A DNA stretch of 64,000 nt, taken from positions 62,001 through 126,000 of the forward strand of contig NZ_BCMG01000006.1 in assembly GCF_002217945.1 (NCBI RefSeq). The letters are read 5' to 3'. Every line of letters starts with the position of its first letter. The first letter of the stretch is position 1. The notes under the pieces are model-generated. The model ran no database searches. It saw only the letters and a program-made list of their open reading frames with translations, and was not told the DNA's origin. Source of the stretch: Secundilactobacillus silagei JCM 19001. Its GTDB lineage: Bacteria; Bacillota; Bacilli; Lactobacillales; Lactobacillaceae. Position numbers and translations under genes: made by a program. This document shows, in pieces, positions 26,692 through 34,890 of this stretch.

Positions 26692-26705
26692 GGTGTCAAG
26701 ACACC
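26692..26705 (+). promoter_or_regulatory. NiaR operator before pncB
   Basis: A perfect palindrome GGTGTCAAGACACC lies 31 bp before the pncB start codon, downstream of the promoter. It matches the known NiaR (YrxA) box type. Confidence 0.85.
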
Positions 26706-26736
26706 AATTAAACATGAAAAGAATGGACGATCAGTA

Positions 26737-28149
26737 ATGCTTAACCTTTCTTTATTAACCGATCTTTACGAATTTTCGATGGCCAATGGCTTTCAAAAGG
26801 ATCTGCCCGATACCCGAGCAACCTTTGATATTTTCTTCCGGAAAGTGCCGGACCAAGGCAGCTTCGTCATCACTGCCGGACTTCAGCAAATTACCGAGGA
26901 ACTGCCATTTTCATTTACAGCCGATGACATCGCTTATTTCCGCAGTCTTCATCTCTGGGACGAGGAATTTTTAAACTTCTTAGCCACCTTTAAATTCGAT
27001 TGTCACTTACGAGCAATCCCTGAAGGCACCCCCGTTTTTCCACGGGAATCGTTAATGACTGTGGAAGGGCCAATTGCGCAGGCCCAGCTGTTAGAAACCC
27101 TGCTGTTGACCATCCTGAATCACGAGTCACTCATTGCAACCAAGGCTAGACGGATGACCTTCGCCGCTGGTAACCGGCCAATTATGGAATTTGGTGCGCG
27201 CCGGGCGCAAGGTCCTCAAAGTGCCATTTATGGCGCCCGGGCCGCAGTTATCGGCGGTGTTGCCAGCACATCCAACGTTTTAGCGGGCAAGTTATTTTCG
27301 ATTCCAGTTGCCGGCACCATGGCCCACAGTTGGATCGAAGCTTATCCGGATGAACTAACCGCCTTTCGTCAGTGGGCGAAATATTATCCAGACAACAGTG
27401 CTCTGCTGGTCGATACCTATGATGTGCTGACCTCTGGTATTCCTAATGCCATTACCGTGTTCAAGGAATTACGCGCCAAGGGACACGAACCCGTGGGCAT
27501 CCGCATCGATTCCGGTGACATTGCTTCGCTTGCGCGTCAAGCGAGAACCATGTTAGACGCAGCCGGCTTCCCTAAAGCTAAAATTACGATTTCGAACGCC
27601 TTAGACGAAAACATTATCGAATCGTTACTGCATCAAGGCGCACCAATCGATAACTTCGGGGTTGGTGAAAAATTAATCACCAGTGCTTCAGCACCCGTAT
27701 TAAGTGGCGTTTATAAGTTAGCCGCTATCGAGCAAAACGGTCAGTTGATCCCGAAAATTAAAATCAGTGATAGTCGCGAAAAGGTCACCATTCCTGGTCA
27801 AAAACAGATTTACCGGCTCTACCATCAAGGTACTCACGACGCCTTTGCTGACCTGATTGCCTTAGCTGACGAAGATGTGGTTGATCAGCACCACCTCGAT
27901 GCCTTCGATAGTAATCCGCTCAGTGTCAGCAAAGTTCAAAAATTAACCGAATTTGATGCTCAGCCACTGTTAAAGCCAGTTGACTTGAAGCAAACTGCTG
28001 TTAGTCCGTTAGAGATTCAAAAATTCAGTAAACAATGCCTAGCTGAATTACCAGATGAAACTAAGCGGTTGACCAATCCGGATACTTACCACGTTTACAT
28101 GACTACAAAATTAGCCAAAATGCAGGATGAGCTGATTAACGTTAACTAG
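26737..28149 (+). CDS. pncB: Nicotinate phosphoribosyltransferase
   Basis: A 470-residue NAPRTase. It makes nicotinate mononucleotide from nicotinate and PRPP with ATP hydrolysis, the entry step of the Preiss-Handler NAD salvage route. Landmarks are LTDLYEFSMANG at the N-terminus, EFGARRAQGPQSA, IPVAGTMAHSWI with the conserved regulatory His197, and GVRIDSGDIA for PRPP/ribose binding. The NiaR operator just upstream and the divergent niaR gene show niacin-responsive control. A terminator follows 38 bp after the stop. Confidence 0.97.
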   Translation: MLNLSLLTDLYEFSMANGFQKDLPDTRATFDIFFRKVPDQGSFVITAGLQQITEELPFSFTADDIAYFRSLHLWDEEFLNFLATFKFDCHLRAIPEGTPVFPRESLMTVEGPIAQAQLLETLLLTILNHESLIATKARRMTFAAGNRPIMEFGARRAQGPQSAIYGARAAVIGGVASTSNVLAGKLFSIPVAGTMAHSWIEAYPDELTAFRQWAKYYPDNSALLVDTYDVLTSGIPNAITVFKELRAKGHEPVGIRIDSGDIASLARQARTMLDAAGFPKAKITISNALDENIIESLLHQGAPIDNFGVGEKLITSASAPVLSGVYKLAAIEQNGQLIPKIKISDSREKVTIPGQKQIYRLYHQGTHDAFADLIALADEDVVDQHHLDAFDSNPLSVSKVQKLTEFDAQPLLKPVDLKQTAVSPLEIQKFSKQCLAELPDETKRLTNPDTYHVYMTTKLAKMQDELINVN

Positions 28150-28187
28150 GATATTTAAAGAAAACCTCAGGAATACTGAAGTGACGA

Positions 28188-28227
28188 GTACCCCCAAAGT
28201 TATTTCTAACTTTAGGGGTACTTTTTT
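28188..28227 (+). terminator. Terminator of pncB
   Basis: GTACCCC-AAAGTTA / TAACTTT-GGGGTAC hairpin with one central mismatch and a six-T tail. Confidence 0.9.
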
Positions 28228-28343
28228 CTGGGTCTACAATTTCTGGTATTGGCGACTCTCTCACGTTGTTTTTAGTTGTCACAATTCGGAGAAATTATAG
28301 TTCAACTTCTACCATGCATCAATTAAATGACGATTTTTCTATG

Positions 28344-29483
28344 TTATTCAGCTTTTCCAACTGCTAAACCGTACCAGGCCATCTTGCCATCTGGCGTTTG
28401 GCCACTTAGATTGGGAAGCTTAATGTTGTTGATATTGTAAATTCCCAGCTTGTAGTCAGACATTGAATCTCGCTTGGTCTGAGTGTAACCGGCCTCATCC
28501 AGCAACTTCTTGACACCGGCGATTTTGGTATCGTTTGACGCATTACGATTGTCATAGAGATACTCGGATACCTGACTAAAACCAACAATTTGCTTGTAGC
28601 CCTGAGTTGAAATTCCTTCACCAAAATCGTCGTCACCATCGACAGGTGTCTTGTCAGCATAGTTGTTAGCCGCAATTTGGGACATACCCAGATCAACTGG
28701 TGTGTTTGGGAACAGCGCCATGATTGAACGGGTCAGCTTCTGGTAATTACTGTCTTTGATATATTCTAGGTAATCCGCGGTGGTGGTGAAATCATCCGGG
28801 TAGACCATATCCGTGTTAGCGTGGTTGGTGGTCTTACCGGGTACTAATAAGCTAGAAGCAACGTAACCCGACACGACACCCTTCTTAGTTTGAACGTCTA
28901 CGTATGAATACCAAGTCTGCTTACCGTCATGCTTCATGCGCACTGAGTGGCGCTTCTGAAAAGATTGGTTAGTGTAGTCTTTCAAGTTCAAACGAACCTT
29001 TGTATGTGACCAATCCCACAGATAAACGTTTTTGTTAGCATTGGCAACGTGGAAAAATCCGCCAGCATAAGTCGGTTGACCGTATCGCTTGCTAGTGACC
29101 TGGTAATGCTTGCTGTTATAGCCCTTAGACAGATAACCAGCCCAGACCCAGCCCCGTTTAGTCATCGGAAAGTTAGAGACCTGAACGTACTTCGATTTGC
29201 CCTTGTAACCCGTTGCCAGCTGGTACCACGTGTAGCTAGAATAGTTCTTCAAGTTATACAGTTTCTGAGAGTGCATGTCGTTCCACATGTAAGCCGACTT
29301 TTTGGTCGATTTCAAGTGATATGGAGTGACCTTGGTATACTCGTTATTGAAGAAAGTCCCGTCTTCCGTCACGTTCTTAAACGCTGTCTTTTGAGTGGCT
29401 GCATCAGCCGTTACTGCCGTTAGACCCAATAAGCCTAACGTAGCTGCGAAACCAGCTAATGCCGTTTTAAATTTCATTTGCAA
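28344..29483 (-). CDS. Secreted repeat protein of unknown function, 379 aa
   Basis: A Sec signal peptide (ending LTAVTADAA) is followed by two related modules of about 80 residues (about 38-115 and 130-215). Each runs from a YMW/YLW start with NLKxY, through WYQL or WYSY, to an aromatic GY end (GWVWAGYLSK, GYVASSLL), an SH3b/GW-like pattern seen in wall-bound proteins. The C-terminal 155 residues (from YPDDFTT) are acidic at the centre and unlike any family I know. GGGGAGG is better spaced for the TTG start at 29483 than for the ATG two codons later. Confidence 0.75.
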   Translation of the reverse strand: MQMKFKTALAGFAATLGLLGLTAVTADAATQKTAFKNVTEDGTFFNNEYTKVTPYHLKSTKKSAYMWNDMHSQKLYNLKNYSSYTWYQLATGYKGKSKYVQVSNFPMTKRGWVWAGYLSKGYNSKHYQVTSKRYGQPTYAGGFFHVANANKNVYLWDWSHTKVRLNLKDYTNQSFQKRHSVRMKHDGKQTWYSYVDVQTKKGVVSGYVASSLLVPGKTTNHANTDMVYPDDFTTTADYLEYIKDSNYQKLTRSIMALFPNTPVDLGMSQIAANNYADKTPVDGDDDFGEGISTQGYKQIVGFSQVSEYLYDNRNASNDTKIAGVKKLLDEAGYTQTKRDSMSDYKLGIYNINNIKLPNLSGQTPDGKMAWYGLAVGKAE

Positions 29484-29948
29484 TTTAAGCCCTCCCCTAA
29501 TTAAAGTCTTGAATAACCGCCATTAAAATTATTACATTAATGACTGAGATTATTGATGACTTGAGTATAGCAGATGTTAATTATCACAGACAATGATAGG
29601 TTAAAATTACCGTAACGTATTGGGCTGATAAGTAAGTCAGGTTGTTAAAAACTGGATTCCTGGTGGCCTGCAATACCGTTAATAAATGACTGGCTGCTTT
29701 GATGATCCAGGGCCGTTTAGTAACCATCAGCGATACCAGCACGATTCAAGAGCAGCCTGCCCACGGTAAAAATCATGGTATAGCTATGTAAAATGTTCAA
29801 AGAACTCAGCAATTTTGATCCATGATTTGCTGTGTATAGATAATTTCGATACATAAAATTGCGTCTGTTTAAGATAACCCTTTTTAATCCGTTATATTGG
29901 TATATAGCGTATACTAAAACTAAATTACCTAATTGGGAGGTACGTAAC
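29484..29948. other. Intergenic region upstream of two divergent genes
   Basis: No convincing gene. It is AT-rich near the secreted-protein end, then moderately GC-rich at 29640-29760 with several stops in all frames, which may be a decayed gene. The promoter of the plus-strand gene is likely in 29885-29910 (TATACT at 29909-29914 region). Confidence 0.45.
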
Positions 29949-30545
29949 ATGGCAAAAAGCCGTAAAATCTTTCATCCAAATAAAAAAGTTGACCGGCTCC
30001 TGCGGTCTATCAATAAATTTACCAATTCGATGACCAGTGACAATATCGATGACCCGATTACCCACGAACCCATCTTTGACATCCATTCTTTAGTCAGTGC
30101 CCGGCCCATTTTACTCAACGATATTCGCGTCATGGTCTTAAGCCTAATCGTTAAGGGCTACTACATTGGCAGTCTTACTGACGCGGAACCTGGCAATATT
30201 AACGTGGTTCAGATTCCCATGAACATTGTCAGTTTACCCCGCCATGCCGATGAAATTGACGATTTACCCGGCTTAAACCGCCAAATTACCAAATTAGACG
30301 AAGATTTGAAGACCATCACGTTTCAAGTCACCACCGCCAAAGTAGCCGACAAAACGGATAGTGCCGAATTCGGAAAAATCTGGTCAGCGGAATATCTAAA
30401 AATCATGACTAAAACTAATGAACTCTTGCAAGAAAATGTCCCCTTATGTGTTCAACAGGTACGCGAAAATGGCGATCTGACCGCTAATCCGTATCAGGTT
30501 TACGATACCAGTCATATCAATATTATTTTAGACCCGGAAAAGTAA
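29949..30545 (+). CDS. Hypothetical protein, 198 aa
   Basis: Unrecognised soluble protein. It begins with a strongly basic segment (AKSRKIFHPNKKVDRLLRSI), then an acidic middle and a mixed alpha/beta C-terminal half. The ATG at 29949 follows GGGAGG; a longer in-frame reading starts in non-coding DNA. No neighbours give a clue, and no transmembrane or signal sequence is seen. Confidence 0.75.
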   Translation: MAKSRKIFHPNKKVDRLLRSINKFTNSMTSDNIDDPITHEPIFDIHSLVSARPILLNDIRVMVLSLIVKGYYIGSLTDAEPGNINVVQIPMNIVSLPRHADEIDDLPGLNRQITKLDEDLKTITFQVTTAKVADKTDSAEFGKIWSAEYLKIMTKTNELLQENVPLCVQQVRENGDLTANPYQVYDTSHINIILDPEK

Positions 30546-31033
30546 CCCGAGAAAATGCCTAAACTAACACCGTAGATACGGCTTAGCCAATCGGCGGTAC
30601 AACAGCTCACTACTAGCATTTTGAAATCAGTTCTTAAATGGATACTCACTGATTATCAACGCGGTAGAAACACCGTTCGTATAAGTAATAGGCAAGGACT
30701 ATACACCGGTCAGTTTCGCAAATGAAGCTGTGAGCGGTCGCTGGTATAGCAGTTAAACTTGGCAGCTTAAATAAATCTGAATACTGTAGCTCAATACTAA
30801 AGGATCAACCTTTCGGGCTGATCCTTTTTTGTGCTGTATTAGCAAAATATCTTCTATCAGCCTGCCAGTGATCTAGCAAGCTGCCGAGCTAACATTCTTG
30901 GGCACATCCAGGAATTTTAGTATTAAATTCGCCAAAGCGGACACGGGTATTTTTAATAATATGATATAAAATCACACTCTTCCGTTTTCCGGAAATGAAC
31001 TGATCATAGCCAGCACCATAAAAAAACATCTTT
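30546..31033. other. Intergenic region with orphan terminator
   Basis: No open frame with a ribosome site is convincing. A clean terminator (AAAGGATCA/TGATCCTTT, 30799-30827, T tail to 30830) lies 250 bp after the upstream gene, far for that gene, so it may end a small RNA transcribed through about 30550-30830. A 73-codon minus-strand frame at its right end overlaps the next gene and looks spurious. Confidence 0.45.
30799..30830 (+). terminator. Orphan intrinsic terminator
   Basis: Nine-base-pair stem AAAGGATCA/TGATCCTTT with an 11-nt loop and six Ts, distant from any stop codon. Confidence 0.8.
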
Positions 31034-31291
31034 CTAATCCAACTCAAAAACGGCATCCGCCGTATCCCAATCCTGCACCCAGTCTGAAACACTTTTACTG
31101 TCAAGATCACCGTCTACCATCCATTGAATTTCGTATAACTTGTTAGGGTCACCATCCAGCTTATACCCCTTACCATGGACGGTTTTAATCGTTTCACTGA
31201 CACCCATTACGGTACTTTCAAAGATTTCATCGGTAGCGGGCTGGGTCACCACGTATTTAACACCATCAACGCTAACAATTGATTTTTTCAT
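31034..31291 (-). CDS. Hypothetical small protein, 85 aa
   Basis: Unrecognised acidic protein beginning MKKSIVSVDGVKYVV, with a beta-rich pattern and a C-terminal WVQDWDTADAVFELD. AAGGAGTG precedes the ATG, which supports translation. It has no membrane segment. It stands alone; function unknown. Confidence 0.7.
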   Translation of the reverse strand: MKKSIVSVDGVKYVVTQPATDEIFESTVMGVSETIKTVHGKGYKLDGDPNKLYEIQWMVDGDLDSKSVSDWVQDWDTADAVFELD

Positions 31292-31581
31292 AATTACACA
31301 CTCCTTTGATAGTCAATCTGCTTTTAAAACTAATTATACCCATATTCAAATCTGATTTTGAATCATTTTTAAAGCAATCATTACACTTATTTACATGATA
31401 AATTATATAATATGAAAGTGGTTCTCAAAATGACTAAATTAACGTGAAACCTAACTTTGTTTATGTTTGAGAATCATTTTAAATTGTAACTGCAACCTAT
31501 TACGGACAAAGATGATACTTCAGATATTGGTTATAAATCCGTAATGAGCACGTTTGTGGTTTAAGTAAAGAAGGTAAATAC
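31292..31581. promoter_or_regulatory. AT-rich leader region with inverted repeats before rarA
   Basis: AAAGTGGTTCTCAAA (31415-31429) pairs with TTTGAGAATCATTTT (31466-31480) over 15 bases using two G-T pairs. A third GAATCATTTTT copy lies at 31366-31376. The repeats could bind a regulator or form an RNA stem; the resemblance to Fur/PerR boxes is partial only. Confidence 0.4.
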
Positions 31582-32961
31582 ATGACCGAACAATTATCAT
31601 TATTAAACGGCGCATCTGATTCAAGTAATGGCCAATCAGCCAACCGCTCCTTGAAAGACGTTCAGCCATTGGCTTATAGAATGCGCCCACGTAAAATTGA
31701 AGAAGTGATCGGTCAAACTGATTTAATCGGTGACGGCAAACCCATTTCAATGATGGTCGCTGCTAACACCCTGAGTTCGATGCTGTTATATGGACCGCCT
31801 GGCATTGGTAAAACCTCCATTGCACAGGCGTTAGCTGGCAGTACTAACCGACGATTTATCTACTTTAATGCCGCCAATGGAACCAAAGCTGACTTACAAA
31901 ATGCGTTAGCCGTTGCCAAGACCGAACCGATCGTCTTATTTGTGGATGAAATTCACCGGTTAGACCATCCTAAAGTTGATCTGCTATTAGCATCCGTAGA
32001 AGATGGTTCCGTCACTCTAATTGGTGCGACGACTGAAAATCCGTTCATCAACCTACCGCCAGCTTTACGCAGCCGAATGGTTATTTACGAATTAAAACCA
32101 TTGAACAAAGATGAAATTTTAGCCGGTTTAAAGCAAGCTTTAAAAGACACTGACCGCGGCTTAGGTAAATATGAAGCTGCTCAAAAGATTGATGAATCCA
32201 AATTAATTTATTTAGCTGACCGTACCAATGGCGATCTACGCTTGGCCTTATCCTCTCTGGAAATCTTAGTGAAGTCCGGTGCGCCATTTGATGAACAACA
32301 CATTGATGCCACATTAGGCGCTGGTGCTTCAAAAATCGATAACGGTGAGGACGGCCATTACGATACAATTGCCTGGTATTGCGAAGCCATTAAAAGTTCT
32401 GATGTGAACGCCGCCCTATTAGCATTGGGTGTGCTGCTGAACGGCAACGATATGGAATCCGCTATTCGCCGGATTGAAGTCGGCCTGTTTGAAGACATCG
32501 GTGTGGCTAACATTGACCTCTGGACACCCGTCATCGATGCTCTGCAAGTGGCCAGAGATGTAGGCTTGCCGAAAGCCCAATCGGTTTTATCCGCTGTGAC
32601 CGTGGCAATGTGTCTATCGCCCAAAGCCAACGCTTCGACTAAAGCCATTGAATTTGCCCGCGAAGACGCAGCGAAGGATGACTGGCGACAGCCTGACATG
32701 ACCCGTGACATGCACTACAAAGGCGCGCTTAGTTTAGGCCATGGTGTGGGTTTTGTCTCAGCCCATCAATTTCCAGAACATTTTTGGGGTAAGGGTTTGA
32801 TGCCCAAAGGGATGGAAAATAAAACCTACTATCGACCAGATACGAAAGCTGAAGCGAAATATCGTCAGATCAATGATGGTTTACGCGCGAAGATGTATCC
32901 GAACGTGCCGAAAACGAAACCTTTGTCGGCGGATGAACGGGGCTGTGAACCGAAGAAGTAA
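31582..32961 (+). CDS. rarA: Replication-associated recombination protein A (AAA+ ATPase)
   Basis: A 459-residue RarA/MgsA protein. It has Walker A GPPGIGKTS (about residues 71-79), Walker B VDEIHRL, sensor 1 GATTEN and sensor 2 RLALSSLE. The C-terminal half is the tetramerisation/MgsA region with AREDAAKDDWRQPDMTRDMH and CLSPKAN. RarA works at stalled replication forks with SSB. It is transcribed alone; AAGAAGG precedes the ATG. Confidence 0.96.
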   Translation: MTEQLSLLNGASDSSNGQSANRSLKDVQPLAYRMRPRKIEEVIGQTDLIGDGKPISMMVAANTLSSMLLYGPPGIGKTSIAQALAGSTNRRFIYFNAANGTKADLQNALAVAKTEPIVLFVDEIHRLDHPKVDLLLASVEDGSVTLIGATTENPFINLPPALRSRMVIYELKPLNKDEILAGLKQALKDTDRGLGKYEAAQKIDESKLIYLADRTNGDLRLALSSLEILVKSGAPFDEQHIDATLGAGASKIDNGEDGHYDTIAWYCEAIKSSDVNAALLALGVLLNGNDMESAIRRIEVGLFEDIGVANIDLWTPVIDALQVARDVGLPKAQSVLSAVTVAMCLSPKANASTKAIEFAREDAAKDDWRQPDMTRDMHYKGALSLGHGVGFVSAHQFPEHFWGKGLMPKGMENKTYYRPDTKAEAKYRQINDGLRAKMYPNVPKTKPLSADERGCEPKK

Positions 32962-33096
32962 TGTAATGATTGTTTATATAATAAGTTGAAACCGAATCGT
33001 TTTTGTTTGTCTAGATAGCTGGCTGTCGCTCCAAAGTTGTTTGGTTATGATCTGCTTAATATAACTTGCTTGATAGCAGAATATTTACTGATATAC

Positions 33097-33156
33097 AAAT
33101 ATACATAGGAAGGGGGAGGCCATACAGCCTCCCCCTTCCTATGTATATTTTTTAAT
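33097..33156. terminator. Very long perfect hairpin terminator
   Basis: A perfect 24-bp stem (33097-33120 with 33127-33150), apex loop CATACA, GC-rich core GGAAGGGGGAGGC, then Ts. It lies between rarA and the convergent ASCH gene and can act for both. Confidence 0.85.
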
Positions 33157-33191
33157 GTATCAAAGTAGTCGCAAAATTACCCAATGCAGAA

Positions 33192-33575
33192 TCAATAGCG
33201 TATTGGTATCAAATACTTTTGGGCAAACGCCTTAATAACCTCTTCACTGGGGTTATTTTCATCATCGACTTCAGGATGGTACTTGATCAAGCTATCATCA
33301 ACGTTAAATAGCCGTTGCCGCCCTTTAACCGGGAATGGTTCAATCGCTCGCAGGTGGTCAAGTTGCCATGCATACTGATGATCACCCAACTTTTTTACGT
33401 CTTTAAGCCGTACCACTACTAGCGCGTGCCCAGGTATAGTTTTAGGTATTTTATGTGCTGTAGCACAAATCAACAGATCACCACGGTACTTAGTGGGCCA
33501 AGATCGATATTCAATGGTTTTATCACCGCTCAAAACATCAAGCGCGTAGTCTGAGCGTAACGACAAAGCTTTCAT
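33192..33575 (-). CDS. ASCH-domain protein
   Basis: A 127-residue protein of the ASCH/PUA-like superfamily. The N-terminal SLRSDYALDVLSGDKTIEYR and following SWPTKYRGDLLICAT match the family pattern of an RNA- or nucleotide-binding beta barrel; related proteins include cytidine-derivative hydrolases and ASC-1 homologues. Function in this organism is unknown. The ribosome site is weak (GAAGTGAAG). Confidence 0.75.
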   Translation of the reverse strand: MKALSLRSDYALDVLSGDKTIEYRSWPTKYRGDLLICATAHKIPKTIPGHALVVVRLKDVKKLGDHQYAWQLDHLRAIEPFPVKGRQRLFNVDDSLIKYHPEVDDENNPSEEVIKAFAQKYLIPIRY

Positions 33576-33812
33576 AACTTCACTTCATTCCATAATAGTA
33601 TTTACATGGTTAATCTTGCCAGATGTTTGAATGTACATCAACGATTTAGAAGAAAAATATTGTCATACGTTTAAAATTCAATCTAATTTATCCAAATATC
33701 ACTACATAAAAACTACCGGACGACTGACGTTCAAACCCAAACATTACAGCTAGTCAATCAGAAATTGTGCTATTGGTACTTTTCTAAATTTACTTCATTA
33801 TAATTAAATATC

Positions 33813-33841
33813 AAAAAAGCCAACCCTCTCAGGTCAGCTTT
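33813..33841 (-). terminator. Terminator after tRNA-Gly
   Basis: Minus-strand stem AAAGCTGACC/GGTTGGCTTT (two G-T pairs) with a six-T tail, 20 bp after the tRNA. Confidence 0.8.
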
Positions 33842-33860
33842 GCACCGCATTGTTTTCTTA

Positions 33861-33931
33861 AGCGGGTAACGGGAATCGGACCCGCGACTCAAGCTTGGGA
33901 AGCTTGGATTTTACCACTAAACTATACCCGC
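33861..33931 (-). tRNA. tRNA-Gly(CCC)
   Basis: Full cloverleaf on the minus strand. Acceptor GCGGGTA/TACCCGC with U73; D arm with AGTGGTA loop; anticodon stem CAAGC/GCTTG enclosing TTCCCAA, anticodon CCC; T stem GCGGG/CCCGT. The 3' CCA is not encoded. The T loop reads TCCGATT, so position 55 is C in place of the near-universal U (pseudouridine). Confidence 0.93.
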
Positions 33932-34022
33932 ACAACACTAACTATATTATCATACTAGGCGCATTTTGTCAGCATCATTTGCATAAAAATGAACTTTTCT
34001 GAAATAGCTAGCTGTAATCTGG

Positions 34023-34238
34023 TTACTCTGCCTTTGCTTTAACTGGTTTGGCGTCCTCTTTACGCACAATTGCGCGGTTGTTGAGTTCACCGACCAGAAT
34101 ACGATCTTCATCGTCAAATGATAAAATATGAATTAAAACCGAGTTTTCATAAACCTTCTCGATTTCACCTTCAAAGTCGTGTACGAAAGAGCCAAATTTA
34201 GTGCCCTGTACGTAATCACCGATTTTATGTTCAGCCAT
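34023..34238 (-). CDS. DUF2187-like small protein, 71 aa
   Basis: A short basic-ended protein with GDYVQGTKFGSF and a core VYENSVLIHI that recalls the DUF2187 (YkvS-type) family of Firmicutes. The pattern suggests a small SH3-like beta barrel. Function unknown. GGAGGAG precedes the ATG. Confidence 0.65.
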   Translation of the reverse strand: MAEHKIGDYVQGTKFGSFVHDFEGEIEKVYENSVLIHILSFDDEDRILVGELNNRAIVRKEDAKPVKAKAE

Positions 34239-34464
34239 GAGTTATTCTCCTCCACTTCGCATGATGAAAAAGATAATAACAAATATCTTTAGGAAATACA
34301 AGTCTTAACACCACATTCGTTGAACTTTATAGGGAAATATAACTTTACTTAAAATTTCTAAATGGCAGTACGTTTCACGCTCTCAGCGTGATAGACTTAA
34401 GATAACAGTTTAATAACGGCATGAATACTAATATGCACCTAATTTTACGCAAGGACGTGATCAC

Positions 34465-34812
34465 ATGTGGCTCAGCATTTACTTTGTCAGTTTGATACTC
34501 CTCATTCCCATAACCATCATCGGGCTTAATCGAACATCCGAAAAACGCATCGCCCAGTTCCTCATTTTAGACCGCATCGTCTATCTCATCATGGCAACTG
34601 GCATGGTGGTCCTAATGATCCGTACCTTCCACCACGCGCCACTGTTAGTCTCCTTAAAGGGCATACTGGCAGTGTTAGTCATTATCATTATTGAAATAGC
34701 ATTCGGTCATAAACAAGAACATTCGCTATCCATTGCCTGGAGCGTTGGCATCACCATCTTGGTCCTCATCACGGCTGCAGTTAGCGTTTTGTTGACACTG
34801 CATTCGATATAA
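34465..34812 (+). CDS. UPF0344 (YisL-type) membrane protein
   Basis: A 115-residue protein with four membrane segments (about residues 3-22, 35-52, 62-80 and 90-112). Length and pattern, with the conserved RIAQFLILDRIVYL and ALL-V-S-KG blocks, resemble UPF0344/YisL (DUF1516). Function unknown. AAGGACGTG lies before the ATG. A terminator follows directly. Confidence 0.7.
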   Translation: MWLSIYFVSLILLIPITIIGLNRTSEKRIAQFLILDRIVYLIMATGMVVLMIRTFHHAPLLVSLKGILAVLVIIIIEIAFGHKQEHSLSIAWSVGITILVLITAAVSVLLTLHSI

Positions 34813-34825
34813 ATCATTGCATACT

Positions 34826-34865
34826 AAAAGAGTGAATTTCCATAATCGGAAATTCACTCTTTTTT
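34826..34865. terminator. Bidirectional terminator
   Basis: AAAAGAGTGAATTTCC pairs perfectly with its complement over 16 bp; six Ts follow. It separates the YisL-type gene from the convergent racemase. Confidence 0.9.
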
Positions 34866-34890
34866 GTCATTGAATCAAGCTAGCTCACAC

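Noticed and set aside
29640-29760. A decayed coding region before the 198-aa gene
   Set aside because: Composition hints at former coding, but stops occur in all frames and no family could be recognised, so no pseudogene is called.
30889-31110. 73-codon minus-strand frame
   Set aside because: It overlaps the better supported 85-aa gene in another frame and lacks a site.
31415-31480. Fur or PerR box before rarA
   Set aside because: The repeats match only part of the consensus, so no regulator name is given.
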